Part shown: in pieces, positions 48,900 to 60,512 of the stretch | Numbering within the stretch: position 1 is the first letter of the stretch | Layout of the letters: every line of letters starts with the position of its first letter | Assembly (NCBI GenBank): GCA_029582165.1 | Contig: CM055870.1 | Location: forward strand, 16,494,332 to 16,558,331 | Origin: Portulaca oleracea | Taxonomy: Eukaryota > Streptophyta > Magnoliopsida > Caryophyllales > Portulacaceae | Direction of reading: 5' to 3' | Length of the DNA stretch: 64,000 nt | The notes under the pieces: model-generated | Database searches by the model: none | The model's input: the letters and a program-made list of their open reading frames with translations, nothing else | What the model was told of the DNA's origin: nothing | Made by a program: the position numbers and the translations under genes

Positions 48900-51800
48900 T
48901 ATTTGGGGAAGGGGTGGGGGTGGGGGGGTTGATCCTTCACCTCTTTTTTGGGCAGGCAAAATTTCAAAATTTTATTATGAAAAATAGCCAAAACTCATGG
49001 TCAAACACCACACAATATAAAATATGAAATTCCACTTAATAAAGAACAGCTAATTGTCTGAATAACCATGCAAAAATAAGCAATCTGAAAATATCAAGGA
49101 CAGCAACAGACCTGCCCAACCCACTGCCTTAGACCTTTAATGTGCTCCCTTACTTGCTCCGGAGTGAAAAGCTCAGTTAAGGATACCCCTTTAATCTTTG
49201 GCTTTCCAGACTTTGTGCCAGCTCCATTTTCAGGAGGCTGGGTAGCCTCTTCTGTCATCATTTGCCCACTGTCTTTTTCAACTTTGACATTTTCTTCCTT
49301 TGCCAAGGGACTCGTGTCATTTAATACTGGAGCTCCACCTTCCCTCTTTTTAGAAGGAGGATCAACATTAATGTTCTTAATCTCAGTAACATTGGAATTT
49401 GAAGCACCTGGTATTTCTGTTTTGACATCTGCACACTCAGACTTAATTTCCAAATCATCATGTTTCCCAAATTCTTTTGGTTTTACATCCTGGGAACCAT
49501 GGGATGAACTTGTTGTGTTTGTGGCATAAAGGTTTCCACTATCTGTTCTAACAGACTGAGAAGGAGGTTCTGCCTTCAAGCGCTTCAAAGAAGGCTGTAA
49601 ATTTTCTGAGTTTTCAACAGTTGTCACAGGTGGCATTGGAGTCTCTTTAGCTTTAACTTCTGAAACTTCAGATGATTTGCAGGATCCACCAACTGAACCT
49701 GCAAACCGAGAATCAGAATCTGGTCGGGCAATCACTCTGACTTGAGAACGTATAAAATTTTTGACAGGTACACAGACAGGGCAGTTAAGATCCCTGCAAA
49801 TCTTGTGATGATATAGTATTCTCCTGGAATCAAGACAGCGGGGATACCCACAGGAAGCAGAATTACAGCTATCCATGTGCCTTACTAGCTTCTGAACAGA
49901 AGAGCAATGAGACTCTTGACATTTTCCATCTGGTGCCCTGCACCAACGTGCATGTCGTAAGAACAGTAGCCACCGTTGTTGGTTCTTATACTGCTTTTCA
50001 CGGTTGGCATTGCCAGAAGCACCACCTAGTCTTGGGTGATGCAAGGTACCTCTAGGAGGAACAGTCTGCCCAACAGTTGATACTTCAGAAGACAAATTAT
50101 TGCGCTGGGCTTCGTCATGCCCAGCCATTCGCTGACGGAATTCTTCTTGAACATGCTGTTCATGAGACATGTTTCCAGCCAATGATGATCTGTCTGTCTC
50201 AGAATGCCATTGACCATGCAATAATGCTCCTTGATGGGCTCCAACAGGTAGTGAACTATAGTTATTTGTAGCCTCATCAGACATCATCTGCTGGGAATCT
50301 TGCAACGGAGTTGAGCACATCCCTTGAGACGCGGATACTGGGACAGATGACATTTGAGAATGCCTAGGAGGGATTCCATTCGAAATTTGCTGGTATTGTC
50401 CAGAAGAACCTTGTGACTGAAGGACCTCATTTTGGTGCTCCATGCCATGCTCAGACTTCACATGATTACCAATACCAGATGCCATTTGGGACTGAACAAA
50501 TCCTTCACCCCTCGAAAGAGCTTGTTCCTGCTGGCTTGACTGTTTATGTTGACGATATGCAGCAAACTGTGGCTGTTGTTCCAGCTGATGAGTCTGTGCT
50601 TGATATTGTTTCACAGAAGACTGTGAATGACCATCTCTAGGCAATTGGGAGGACTGGAAATTCAATTTTTCAACCTGCTCTACTAACTGAGGTCTTACAT
50701 ATGAAGTTGGCTGGGAAGCCTGCATGCTTGATGGGGCACCCACAAGAGAGTTGCTTCTGGCTGCTGACTGAGACCTCAGTTGATTAATAGTCTGATTGTT
50801 CATCATTGACCCTGTTGATCCTTCAGGGCTGCAGAGATTTCCTGTTCCAGAAGAATCTGTGGCAGCTGACCTATATCCATCACCTGCCAGATGAACAAAT
50901 CACAAATGGCCAAATGGGTACATAAACAACTAGCAACAGGAAAAAAAAAAAACATCACGAGAAAAAGAAAAAAGACGAAAGTACCTTGCATAATGGGTCG
51001 CTGCCGTTGATCAGGTTGCTGTTGCAAGGGTCTAGAAGAGGCGCCAAATGATGCAGGGTTCAAATAGCCATCAGAAGATCCAGAAGTGTTAATCATCTGT
51101 ATGTTGTTCCCAAAACCACTGTTCAAAGAACCATTTTGGAATCTCTGCTGCATCAAAGACCTCATTCCGCTGTTCATTGCACTACCAAGATTCTGTAACA
51201 CGTGACTATTTTGCCCACCAATATGTTTTTGAGGCACCTGTTGTGGTACTACTGAAGAGTCCGCACCAGAAAACACACCATTGCTCGTGTTGTCAACACT
51301 TGCCACCGTCTGATTATTACTACTGAATCCAGGAGTAGGTATCATTTGGCTCGTTACCCTTTGTCCAGCCATCATGTTATTCACATTTGAATTCACAGAA
51401 AAACTGGATGCTGATTGCTGGTAACCATTTGCTATAGATCCTGCAAAATACATTTTTGTCAAACAAGTGCAAGGCAGTAATCATATAATGGAGCTCAATC
51501 AAGGTATGACAACTTATCAGGCACTTTAATCACCTTCAGCTGCATGCAGTGCACCACCACGCATGCTGGAAAATGACCCATTGGGCGTTGGCATTAACCT
51601 CCCAGTATTTGGCATTGATGCTCCACCAACAGCGGCCACTGAAGGATCCATTGCAGACGACACCATCATATTAGAATTACTGCTCTGTTGCATACCAGGC
51701 GTTGGAATCATTGTCCCCACAGGTGTCGAATTGCCTACAAACTGTGGATGCGGAGGAGCTTGATGATGTTGCGCTGGTCGTCTAAGGAGAGCATGTAAAC

Positions 51801-53787
51801 GGCTCTCAAGAGTATCCATGTTCATATAATCCTCCTGTCATATCAAATCACACAAGGAAGAGGCATAAAAAGGATTCATATTGTAACTGGTATTGAAAAG
51901 AAGCATACGCTATAATTAAAATTTGAAAAGACGATATCCAGACGCATTAAACAACATGAGCAGAGGGCAAAGAAGAAAATGAAGAATGCACAGTGGAGAG
52001 ACCATTAGTAAGCCTCTGGACAAGGAAGAAAATAGAGTAAAAATACCTTTGATGAAGCCAATTTAAACAGTCCCTCCTCCAAACGTCTTGAAATATCTTG
52101 CATCTTCTTTGAAAAAACATCAACCGGTTGTGAACTCTTCACCATTAGATACTCATATCTGGTATGAATGAAAAACGCTTCTATTTAGCATAATAGACCA
52201 AGGAAATCCATCAATAATATCAAAAATAACTGTCATAGTAGATGTATTCCGACAACTATTATGATTCATGATAACTCGTCAAGAAACCTGACAAGTCATC
52301 TTGTTACACTTGTACCACAACATAGATTACATTTACAAATGTACTATGTTTTATGAAATGATATTGGGAGTACACTAACTAAAAGGTGAAATATACACAG
52401 ATATACACCACAATTATGGCATAAATTGTGATCCTTTAAAATCAAAACAAGGATTGAGAACAATTATCAAAAAGTGAATAAATAAATAAATAAAAGGATT
52501 GAGAACCTTCCATAGTTGGTGTCAAAGGTTTCCATCATGGTACAAAGGTCACCATTTGGGATTTTGTGGATAAAATTACTGTAGAGAGCTTACGTGGTTG
52601 AGGCTTTTGGTTTTATTTTAAGCCTCCTTTCGCATATGGCTGGCATCCCCTTGGTATCCTTTAATACATATTTTGGTTTTAGTTTACCCCATTCTCAATA
52701 TATTTGAATGCGCAGCGAAAGAGCTCCATCATTTAACAAAATATTTCATTTTATGGCAAGAAAAATTAACAAATAGCTATATCTGCAAGCTGTGACCTTT
52801 CAATGGTATTCCTTACCAAAATTAATCAAAAAATATCTCGTTTCTTTGAAAGGTAATTAAAAGACGCCCAAGTACAAAAGGGGGCAAATACAGAAACAAT
52901 ATGGCCCCAAGCTCTCGTCAATAATTATCGACAAAATCCTAAATGTCCAAATTTCTATCACCGTTAACCACCATACTCCAAATGTACAACATCCTCAACA
53001 ATAAAAAAAATAAAATAAACTTGGAGGCATCAAGCAACAAAGCTCCGTCCACCAATATCCATTGATTTCTCTCTTTCCAAGGCGCCCCCATATAGCTAAA
53101 GGAATCAAATTCCAAACATCAGGAACCCTAAGCTTCTTCATCCTTCTCCTCCAAGTGACCCAACACATCCATCACAATACACGCTTGAACCCAAGAAAAC
53201 CACATCAACAAAACAGCGTGCTGAAGCAAAGAAGCCCACAAACAATGCACAAGTAGATGACCTGTGGACTGCTAAACCTAAGAAATTTTTATTACCAACC
53301 AAAGCATTTTATATTTGTGAAAATGAGGATAAGCTTAAATGTCTAGCTCACTTTTGATATGCACCTTGACGAGAAGCTATCTAGTATCTACTAGGAAAGG
53401 AAACCCAACATTCCATAATTGAAGGGTTTTAAATGCTTCATTATTAACTCATTTCTTTAATTGGGCGAACGATTGCACAGGTCGAACATCCAATATGAAC
53501 CTAGCTCCCTATATAACATAACCAACATGCAAACTAAAGAAACCAAATACACATTATATACAAGATGTATAAAGAGCTGATGTGAAGAATTGAATATCTT
53601 ACATTTTATTTCGCATAAACTGCCGCATTTTCGCAAGCTCAGTGTCCATCACTGTCAGATTCTGGCCACCTATATTTGGCATTTGCGCATGAAAATTATT
53701 GCCATTCTGCTGAGGCAATCCGGACATCTGATTACCGGCCTGGTTAGGTCCCTGACCAGAGATTTGGCCTGGCATATGAACATTCAT
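41804..53787 (-). CDS. HAC1: HAC1-type p300/CBP histone acetyltransferase
   Basis: This nuclear lysine acetyltransferase acetylates histones and acts as a transcription coactivator. I place coding exons (minus strand) at 53787-53603, 52158-52047, 51834-51534, 51440-50985, 50883-49112, 48308-48012, 47925-47647, 46283-46155, 46014-45814, 45720-45578, 45475-45163, 44823-44684, 43865-43787, 43690-43298, 42354-42137 and 41918-41804. Phases join and give 1710 residues, close to Arabidopsis HAC1. The order is a Gln/Ser-rich N-terminus, TAZ1 (about 650-725, [12 protein letters not shown]), KAT-associated zinc finger and PHD (about 955-1085, [13 protein letters not shown]), catalytic KAT11 domain (about 1130-1400, [15 protein letters not shown] and [13 protein letters not shown]), ZZ fingers near 1413 and 1540, and TAZ2 (about 1600-1685). 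No bromodomain is present, as in plant family members. It could be a close paralogue (HAC12-like). Introns hold several MITEs. Confidence 0.95.
42678..43054. mobile_element. Tourist-like MITE in a HAC1 intron
   Basis: The ends GGCTCCATTTGATTC and GATTCAAACAGAGCC are flanked by TTA at 42675-42677 and 43055-43057. It resembles the MYB-CC intron element at 33168. It is 377 bp, non-coding, between HAC1 exons 43298 and 42354. Confidence 0.85.
44035..44109. repeat. Compound TC/AC microsatellite
   Basis: A TC run is followed by an AC run interrupted by GCGCGC, within a HAC1 intron. The long plus-strand ORF across it is an artefact of the repeat. Confidence 0.95.
44232..44400. repeat. GTGTCNGACACGG-type element in a HAC1 intron
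   Basis: This stretch contains TATGTTACTTGGACTCGGGT and several GTGTC/GACAC units in both orientations, similar to those at 46530-47108 and 48422-48527. The ends are not sharp enough to define termini. Confidence 0.55.
46530..47108. mobile_element. Non-autonomous element with GGACACG subterminal repeats
   Basis: Both ends carry clusters of GGACACG/CGTGTCC (left 46550-46640, right 47005-47095). The outermost bases GATGCACAGACTCGGACAC and, reversed, GAAGCACGGACAC are imperfect inverted repeats. The middle is AT-rich and non-coding. It lies between HAC1 exons 47647 and 46283. Superfamily cannot be assigned from the termini. Confidence 0.65.
48422..48527. mobile_element. 106-bp inverted-repeat element in a HAC1 intron
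   Basis: The ends AAGCTATGTAACTTGGACTC and, reversed, AAGCTATGTTACCCCGACTC are about 20-bp inverted repeats. The sequence is shared with the start of the element at 44232. It lies between HAC1 exons 49112 and 48308. Confidence 0.75.
48868..48898. repeat. GT dinucleotide microsatellite
   Basis: About 15 GT units within a HAC1 intron, followed by a G-rich run. Confidence 0.95.
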
Positions 53788-55590
53788 TTTGAACTTGTCG
53801 AATACCAAAAGCAATAGAGAGCATCAGCTTCGTTATAGGATGAACAATCCAATAATCATCTCAAGCAGATAGTTTACTCCACCATCAATAGCTATTCTTC
53901 AATCCTCAATGTCAAAAGATGCCTCAATACACTCTGCAAGCACCCTAAAAGAAAGCAATTTCGAAAGTTATTTCATGCATACATGACTATCTCTTCCTGT
54001 AATAAAAATTTTAAAAAATTCACAAATCGCTCCAGCAGGCATATAGACAGGTGTGATTTACTGTGGATGAACAAGTACATCGACAGGAAAACATCACAAA
54101 CCTCCATGGCTCATCAAGCTTTTGATCCAAGAAACATAAATTAAAATAAGCTCGCATAGTTTACATAGAAGACATAACCAACTATCAAGCATTCATTTTA
54201 GTTGATCTATTTAACGGACACAAAAAGCTGATTTTAGACAAGAATAAACACAATGACCTCCACATAAATTCCACGGCGAAGCTTCATGTCGCAAGACGTG
54301 CTACATACACCAAGGAAGCTACAGCAACAACAAAATTTGAACAGGTAGACGTTCAAGATTTTACAAGCTAGAACCTATCTATGCTAACTTTCAAGATATG
54401 CAGTGACAGCAACATGTGTACCCCAACATTCATAAATCATTCCTACAGAGAACATGTTGAAATTACAAAAATCCAATCTGCCCAATTATTTTTCCAATCA
54501 ACACTAACATATAGGCTACGTGTATTAACATGATACCAGAAAACTTTCCTAAGTAAAGAACAATCTACTTAATCAAAAACAGAACGCAACGCAGTTCCCT
54601 ACAGAAGACTTAGAAGAAGATCAAATGAAGCATCACTAAATAATCACCCAATTAGGTGATAGTACAAACTACAAAGATGTCATTTATCAAGGTAACATAC
54701 CCAATCATATGACTTTAACTTTGACTACCCGAACCATGCTTCAGTTACCAATGCAAGTTCAAGAAGTCATTAAGATTATTCATCATATCGTTTAGATTAA
54801 GAAAAAAACACGAGCAATGAACATAGAAGCAAAAAAAGTTATCTCATTCACGAAGGCCAGTGTGGTTCATGGCAAGTATTGTTCCCTGGTCTATAAAACT
54901 ACACTTTCATCATTCCCCAGTGCTTACATACGATTGAGCACTACTTCAACTCTAATAACAGAACCCCCCCCCCCCCCAAAAAAAAAAAAAAAGGGTTGGC
55001 GGGTAATTGCCCACTGACTCAAAAGGTTATTGCACCATGTTAGAAATTGACCTACTTCGAAGTATTGGCGTTGGGATTAATTTATCATATTCATCAAATC
55101 CATACTACCAAACTTTACAAAAACGTAACTTTCACAACGTTTATAAACAATCAAAGGGAGAAAGAAATCAACTTTGCACCAAATTCATTGATTCCAATGA
55201 TAAAATTTGCACTGACATCTCAATTTCATACCTCAAAACTTATTTACCAACCAGAGAAGCGCCGCAACTTCAGTTGAAATCAGCACATTGACAAATTTAC
55301 TAACCTGCAAAGCCTGATCGTGAAGTTGACGAACCAGATCCTCCGCAATATGCCGTCGACTTTCGAATAATTGCAAAAGCCCCAAATTAAAGCAATCAAA
55401 TTCCTTGAATTCGGGGTTGAGTTCAGCCGATTAGGGTTCGTTCCTACAAAACCCTAGGTTGCGACAAAGGAAGCAGCGGAGGTCAAAATTGGGCGGTAAA
55501 ATCGTCGGAATTAGGGATTGTAAGGATGAATTTGAATTTGGTGGTTGAATCTGTGCTTGGAATTGGGATTTGGAGAGGGTATCCCCTGAT
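53788..55590 (-). promoter_or_regulatory. HAC1 5' leader, leader intron and proximal promoter
   Basis: A non-coding exon ends at 55305 (TTTGCAG/GTTAGT). The leader intron spans 55304-53934, and the second exon begins at 53933 after TTGCAG. Between 53933 and the start ATG at 53787 there are three upstream ATGs. Two open frames of 3 and 8 codons; the third opens a 27-codon frame that overlaps the main start out of frame. The CT/GA-rich run at 55590-55625 is the likely start region. A poly-C/poly-A run lies at 54964-54993 inside the intron. Confidence 0.6.
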
Positions 55591-56834
55591 TCTTTCTCTC
55601 TCTTCGCGTGTATCTTTCTCTCTCTTCTTCGTCGTTCGACGTTTCTGCTCCCAGTTTCGCATCAGAGTTTTAACCCTCCTTTTTACTTTTATTTTATTTA
55701 ATTTTCCCTCGGCTTTTATCCTTTTTGGGTTTTTCCGATTTCTCAGGTAAGAGGTGGACGAGCCGATCCTCAATAATTTCTCAAATTTTGGGGGGTCACT
55801 TTGTTCACCTCCAAGTAGGGGTAACCAAATTGGTCTCGGTTAAACCTTTGTCTCATGATCAGGCTAAAATAAAAAATAGTAAGGTTTCGATGCTTCATTT
55901 TGTCAAGAACTTGAATCCATAGTTTTAAGGCTATTTATAATTAGACAATTAAAAATTCTCGGATGTACTAGTAGTGCATCAAAGATGCAGTTATCGATTA
56001 TCCTGAGAGGCTGCAATTATTGCAAGCAAACATAAAACATATTAATAACATGATGAGGAACACATTTTTGCTATGCTACTAATACTTGTACTTGCTCTGC
56101 TATTTTGCCCAAGTATGGCTAATAATCTCATATTTCGGTCCCAGTGTCGGTTTCTGATCACTTTAAACAAAAATATATGAGATTACATGCGTAATTACGT
56201 GAGTCTTCCCATTTTTAGTTTTCCACAGTAATTTTAGTCACTCTATATTGTAAAGCAGTAAGTATGAACCCTAATTTCTAATCACTTTCTACTCTGAATC
56301 TCTCACTTCGAAGACTCAACTCTCTATCCCATATTACGCCTCTAGTGCTTGACTCTAGACTCTCTAATACACATTCATGCCTCTACCTAGAGCCTAAGTG
56401 CTTCGTCGTTCTTGCCAACGAGACTTGGGGGAGAATTCATCACCAATGGTTCTCTAGGAAAATTAATTGGTCTCATGGTTCACTTTCCGGCCCCAACCAC
56501 TACTAAATTAGGACAACCAAAAATAACTAGGATACAAAGAGTCTGACCTAGATTAAAATTTTGGTTCCTATCACAACTACAACTAGGGTTGTGACCGAGA
56601 CCAGAATTTAGGCCCCAGTTACTATTGAGATTAGGATAAAAAAAAAAATCAGGTCATGTTCTGCTCATCCCTACCTCCTATGGTATGTTTCTTTTTCTAT
56701 TTTATGATTCTTTTAAAACGAAATATTAGGAAAGAAAATTAGTCATGAGTAAAATATTTCTTCTTCCATCATAAAAATAATAATTATAAGTTTTTTCCTT
56801 GAAACATTATGATATCCTATATAACCATTATTTA
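55591..56834. other. Intergenic DNA right of HAC1
   Basis: No gene or element is recognised. The first 150 bases should include HAC1 promoter sequence. Confidence 0.35.
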
Positions 56835-56965
56835 GAAAATTGGATTCTAATAATTCGTAATTTTTCAAACTAATCCCTACTCTTTTTTGTATGTGGATGG
56901 TCCTGAACAAATTACAATTTTTTTTTTTTGGACCACCACCGAGTTTTGTGGTGGCGACTTGATGG
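56835..56965. mobile_element. 0.5-kb TIR element family, left-end fragment
   Basis: GAAAATTGGATTCTAATAAT followed by TAATCCCTACTC and a poly-T stretch with GGACCACC matches the left part of the element at 29142. No right end is found downstream, so it is truncated. Confidence 0.6.
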
Positions 56966-58660
56966 TTTGTTGACTTGGCATGCAAAAAATTTATTTGACC
57001 AATTTTTTAAGTTTTGACTGCCTATTTGACATCCACGTCAGCATCCAACTCACTCACTCACTCACACACTCTCTTCTCCAACTAAACAGTCACGTCATCC
57101 TTACTCCCTCTCTCACTCTCTCTCCTCACATTCATCTTCATCTTCATCTTCACTCAAACCAGACATTATACTTTAAACAAAATATTTATAATCTTATAAA
57201 GTGGTGGTAATCCATTAATGAATCACTTATATGCGGATCAATCAAATGTATATAAGAGTCATATACATTTCCTTTTGTAGCAAATTTGCTTAACTCATGC
57301 ATATTAAACATGCAAACATAATTCACATACTATTTGGAAATGGAAACCATGATCATCCAATTTTACAGCATTGAACTCAATATAAACATCATGCGTTCAA
57401 ATTATATGATCACGAACATAGTGCAACATGCATGCAACTTATCTTATAGTACATACATACTACTTAAATTCTTACATGATGAACATTTATAATCTTATAA
57501 AATGATGGTAAATCCAAGTACATGCATTCAACTTAAATACATGAACACGTTGAGTTATGATTATCATTACATCTTACATAATCATATACTTGTTAAGTCT
57601 TGACCATATGCCTCTATACGCAAGCCATATACATTAGGATATAAGTCACAAAGTATGAACCTTCTCACTCATGCAAACATTTACATCTCTCATGAACAAA
57701 ACACCATTAACTACAAAGGAAACACTTAATAACAAATTCATCTTAGTCCAACCATGATCACTGAACGTGAGAAGCTTGCAATTAGTACATAATGCACTTA
57801 TAAACTTGTGTCTATATCACTTAAGTTATGACACACCTATAGCCAAAATGCTTATAATAATCACGTAAATCGTCATTATTAAGCTATGGTTAAACTTGAC
57901 AAACTTATTAGAAGCATTCTTGTGCGTGAAACTCAATCACTACCATGACAAACTAGAATTAAACATTTCTTCTAGTACTTGTACATATGTACAAATGAAC
58001 TTATTCACATCTCAATAAGAAAACATGACAATACAAACTTATTCATGCAACACAATCATATGAATTTCGTTGTAGTTAAGCAAAATTAACACAAGTACTG
58101 AATAGACATCATATGATTACTCTTGAACTTGTCACGCCTCAAACGTAAATAAACGTCTATAACATGATTGATTGACATGCATACTAGCATACTTAAACCT
58201 TAGATCAACCAAGACATATCATCAAGGCATACTTATATAAGTGCTAACTGGATATATAATGACATTCTTTGCATAACCAATTAATTAGGAATTAGTCATA
58301 TGCATTCAACTTACAAAAATTACCATAAAGTCATATTCATGTCAAATGCATACATGTTATGAATACTTGCACCTCATTCATATTATGTATGTTTAACAAG
58401 ACATGAAACAAATAAGACAACACAAACACATATATCTCAAAGTCATATATACTAATGAAACAAAATTACATGAATAAACATTGTCTTATCAACTTAAGCA
58501 TGTTTGCATCTCAAAGGAGAATAGAACTAGTCACGTACATAAAACTTAAACATGTGAATCATATAGATTGACATACATTCTCATGTATTTACATATATGA
58601 GTACTACTACATGCTTGTCATTCCGTCTTAGGAACAACTTGATAAAGTCAAATACTAAAA
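56966..58660. other. AT-rich unassigned DNA
   Basis: No coding or terminal-repeat signal is recognised over about 1.7 kb. One 33-base phrase (TTTATAATCTTATAAA then ATGGTAA/GTGGTAA) occurs at about 57184 and again at about 57486. The same composition continues after 59851, so the MULE at 58670 probably inserted into one older sequence. Confidence 0.35.
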
Positions 58661-58798
58661 TATAAATAAGGGAAATTCCAAATGGTAAGCACCTACTATT
58701 GTCTATTCCAAGTGGTGAACACCTTTTTTATATATTCCAAATGGTAGGCTTAATTATCAAACAATTCCATTCCGTAGGGATTATATAACCTACCGTTA

Positions 58799-58844
<46 letters not shown>

Positions 58845-59850
58845 AAAATTAATGTTTTGAGCTCCTCTTCGACACTCATACTGGATATTTACTCAAACTC
58901 AAACTGGAAAAAGCTCTGCCCTCTCATCTCCTCCCCTAAATTCTTCTATCGTCTCCTCCCCTGAATTCTTCTACCGTCTCCTCCCATCTCCGACGCAGGT
59001 GGTGCTCGACGTTCGATGGCCACTTTCCAATCGACGCTGGTGGTGCACGTCGTTCGACAGCCGCTACAAGTATATTTATGTGAAACTTTTAGGGTTTGGA
59101 TTTTTAGGTTTTAATTCTGTTCTCTTTATCATCTCGTTTCTCTTGCAGTGAAACTTCACCACAAGGGAATTTTAGAGTTGCCTTAAGCTGTAGCACCATA
59201 AAATTCAGATGTAATCAGACGAAGTGGAAAAGGAAACTGTGTGGGATCAATATAGCAACAATACAAGTACAAAGAGATGACAAAAATGCTTATTTGGCCA
59301 AAAAAGTGAATGCTTGGGAGGGAGCAAGAACAAGGACATAAGATGTAATTTTGGGGAATGGGAGTTAATTTTGTTGTTTATGCTTCCAATTTTGTATTTT
59401 TTGTTTAGTTCTTACATTGACAAAAAAAACAAAATGCATGCACAAGAATGTTGCCTAAGAAAAATCATCAAAATAATTGAATCTGTGATGTCCATCACCA
59501 CAAACATAGCACCTTTTCTTCTTAAGCAAAATTCAGATGTCATTGTTCGATTTTCAGTCTGTGTTACGGGCTTCATGTACACTATTTTGGGAAAACGTTT
59601 TTGGAGAATTGGCAGAGCTTTTTCCAGTTTGAGTTTGAGCAAATATCCATCTAAGCGTCGAAGAGATGGGAGCTCAAAACATTAATTTTTATTTTTCCTT
59701 TTTTATATATTATAACGGTGGGTTAAGTAATGCCTACGGGATGGAAATGTTTGGTAATTAAGTCTACCATTTGGAATATATAAAAAGGGTATTCATCACT
59801 TGGAATCGACAATAGTTGGTGCCTACCATTTGGAATTTCCCTATAAATAA
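58661..59850. mobile_element. Mutator-like element with perfect 9-bp target duplication
   Basis: The element runs 58670-59841 (1172 bp). It begins GGGAAATTCCAAATGGTA, ends in the inverse, and is flanked by perfect TATAAATAA copies (58661-58669 and 59842-59850). The inverted arms are long: about 140 bp outside an AT run at 58799-58838, then a further inner block (TGTTTTGAGCTCC through AAACTGGAAAAAGCTCTGCC) inverted at about 59595-59690. The core 58990-59590 is not part of the arms and carries no transposase. A frame of 123 codons at 59314-59685 runs into the right arm and matches nothing I recognise. Confidence 0.88.
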
Positions 59851-60512
59851 CCATGATAAACTTAATGAACAAATCATCATGCTTTATATCCAACAAGACA
59901 ACTCATATTGCAGATCCCGAAAATTCTTGTTTAGGAAATTGATTTCCCGTGCTACTCAACCTGTGAATCGAATGAGGTAGTTTAACCCTTAAATAAGGAC
60001 ATTGATTAAATTACTAATCATTCTTGAGAATTATATATTTGTAAATTCAATTCAGAAATTTCACTGATTATGATCCAAATAATCAATCGAAGAAACGATG
60101 CGAAAGACAAATAGTCTTAATCGAAGTAGGCCACTGGACTGACTCAAGAGGCCGGGTGGCCTATACTAAGTCAAGGCAGTGGTCCCACCAGTCGATGGTC
60201 CGAACAGAGAACCAAAACAATGCCCAAGGCCAAGTGTAGACCCAGAAAAGATCGTCGTTTAGAAAATTGTTTTCGTTGTGCTACTTTGAATTGGGAGTTG
60301 AATGGGGTTGCTTGACACTTAATCAAAATCCAATTAATGATTAAAAAGAATTTTAACAAATCTTAAAAGTTATTCATGTCTTGAATTATAACCAGAAACT
60401 AATAATTAATTCACAAAATCGAAATTATAGAATCATTGACATACATGTCAAATTATAAACAAATACTAATAGAATTATAAACAGAAACTAATAATTGTTT
60501 TTTCATGATAAT
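59851..60512. other. Unassigned DNA with an imperfect internal repeat
   Basis: Two segments (about 59912-60040 and 60238-60365) share GAAAATT, TTTAGGAAATTG/TTTAGAAAATTG, GTGCTACT and the following AATG-rich order, suggesting an old duplicated or LTR-like unit. No gene is seen. Confidence 0.35.

Noticed and set aside
49140..49529. A 129-codon plus-strand ORF
   Set aside because: It is the antisense shadow of the large HAC1 exon 49112-50883.
59314..59685. A 123-codon ORF as a possible gene
   Set aside because: It extends from the MULE core into the inverted arm and has no recognisable domain; kept only as part of the cargo question.
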